From: Flectonema sp. DT1601
Lineage: Eukaryota; Euglenozoa; Diplonemea; Diplonemida; Diplonemidae
Length of the DNA: 64,000 bases
Reading direction: 5' to 3'
NCBI GenBank assembly: GCA_964019425.1
Contig: OZ025788.1
Span: 1-64,000, forward strand
Position numbers and translations under genes: made by a program. This document shows positions 63,838-64,000 of this stretch, in pieces; positions within the stretch are counted from its first letter, which is position 1; each line of letters starts with the position of its first letter. Under the pieces are notes generated by a model. That model ran no database searches, was not told the origin of the DNA, and worked only from the letters and a program-made list of their open reading frames with translations.

Positions 63838-64000
63838 TCGTATTCACTCTTTTTAGCTGCACACAACAAACAAGAAGAATGAAAAAAAGACAAAAACATG
63901 AAGAAGCCATAGACGGGAGAGTCTTATAAGATCTGCCATACTGCGATAATCACACAACAGGGGAGATGAACATAAATGCATTTTTTTCGCATCACTAAAA
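63041..64000. other. AT-rich spacer right of the LINE
   Basis: Starts with about 21 T. No gene is seen. It contains one A/T-flanked stem-loop at 63,762-63,790. Confidence 0.55.
63762..63790. repeat. Perfect 11-base stem-loop downstream of an A-tract
   Basis: CAACTCTCACA pairs with TGTGAGAGTTG around a seven-base loop. An A-run of about 21 lies 18 bases to the left and a T-run follows on the right, as in the stem-loop at 54,015. Confidence 0.75.

Overview
This window is nuclear DNA of a unicellular eukaryote. Evidence: spliced genes with GT-AG introns, a Mediator subunit, a Pol III-type tRNA gene ending in a T-run, non-LTR and tyrosine-recombinase retroelements, and long homopolymer-rich spacers. 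TAA, TAG and TGA all end host genes, so the code looks standard. The lineage is uncertain. The intron signals (GTAYGT at the 5' end, an A-rich stretch ending in AACAG with no pyrimidine tract) recall those of metamonads such as Trichomonas and Giardia. The retroelement gene order recalls kinetoplastid VIPER/TATE elements. Neither point is decisive.

Layout. Positions 1-13,765 are an almost perfect tandem array of the octamer GGGTTTGC (about 1,720 units), which continues beyond the left edge. From 13,766 to about 22,000 lie three different partial tyrosine-recombinase retroelements (A and B on the minus strand, C on the plus strand), separated by short remnants of the same octamer array. From 22,000 to 25,000 there are only fragments, one of them resembling the start of a LINE ORF1.

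From 25,038 to 49,998 there is a host gene block with every recognised protein gene on the minus strand: a lipid-anchored ankyrin-repeat protein, an XPR1/SYG1-type EXS-domain protein with an inserted domain, a MAPK-like pseudokinase, a secreted GH27 alpha-galactosidase with one intron, the Mediator subunit MED6, two paralogous type I membrane proteins in tandem, a four-exon gene for a giant (about 3,100 residue) EGF-like/multi-pass surface protein, a TPR protein of TTC13/SRFR1 type, and a possible 59-residue ORF just upstream. One tRNA-Pro(TGG) gene lies on the plus strand inside the block.

From about 50,000 to 56,760 is an AT-rich, homopolymer-rich stretch without a convincing gene. A full-looking 6.2 kb LINE follows (56,761 to about 63,040, minus strand). 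Its ORF1 and ORF2 are in one frame, separated by a single UAG in a CARYYA context and followed by an NPGP (2A-like) motif. The last kilobase is spacer.

The strongest leads are (1) the LINE, whose architecture suggests leaky UAG translation plus a 2A-like site, and (2) the association of VIPER/TATE-ordered retroelements with a telomere-like octamer array. All function calls are by reading only; no database search was run.
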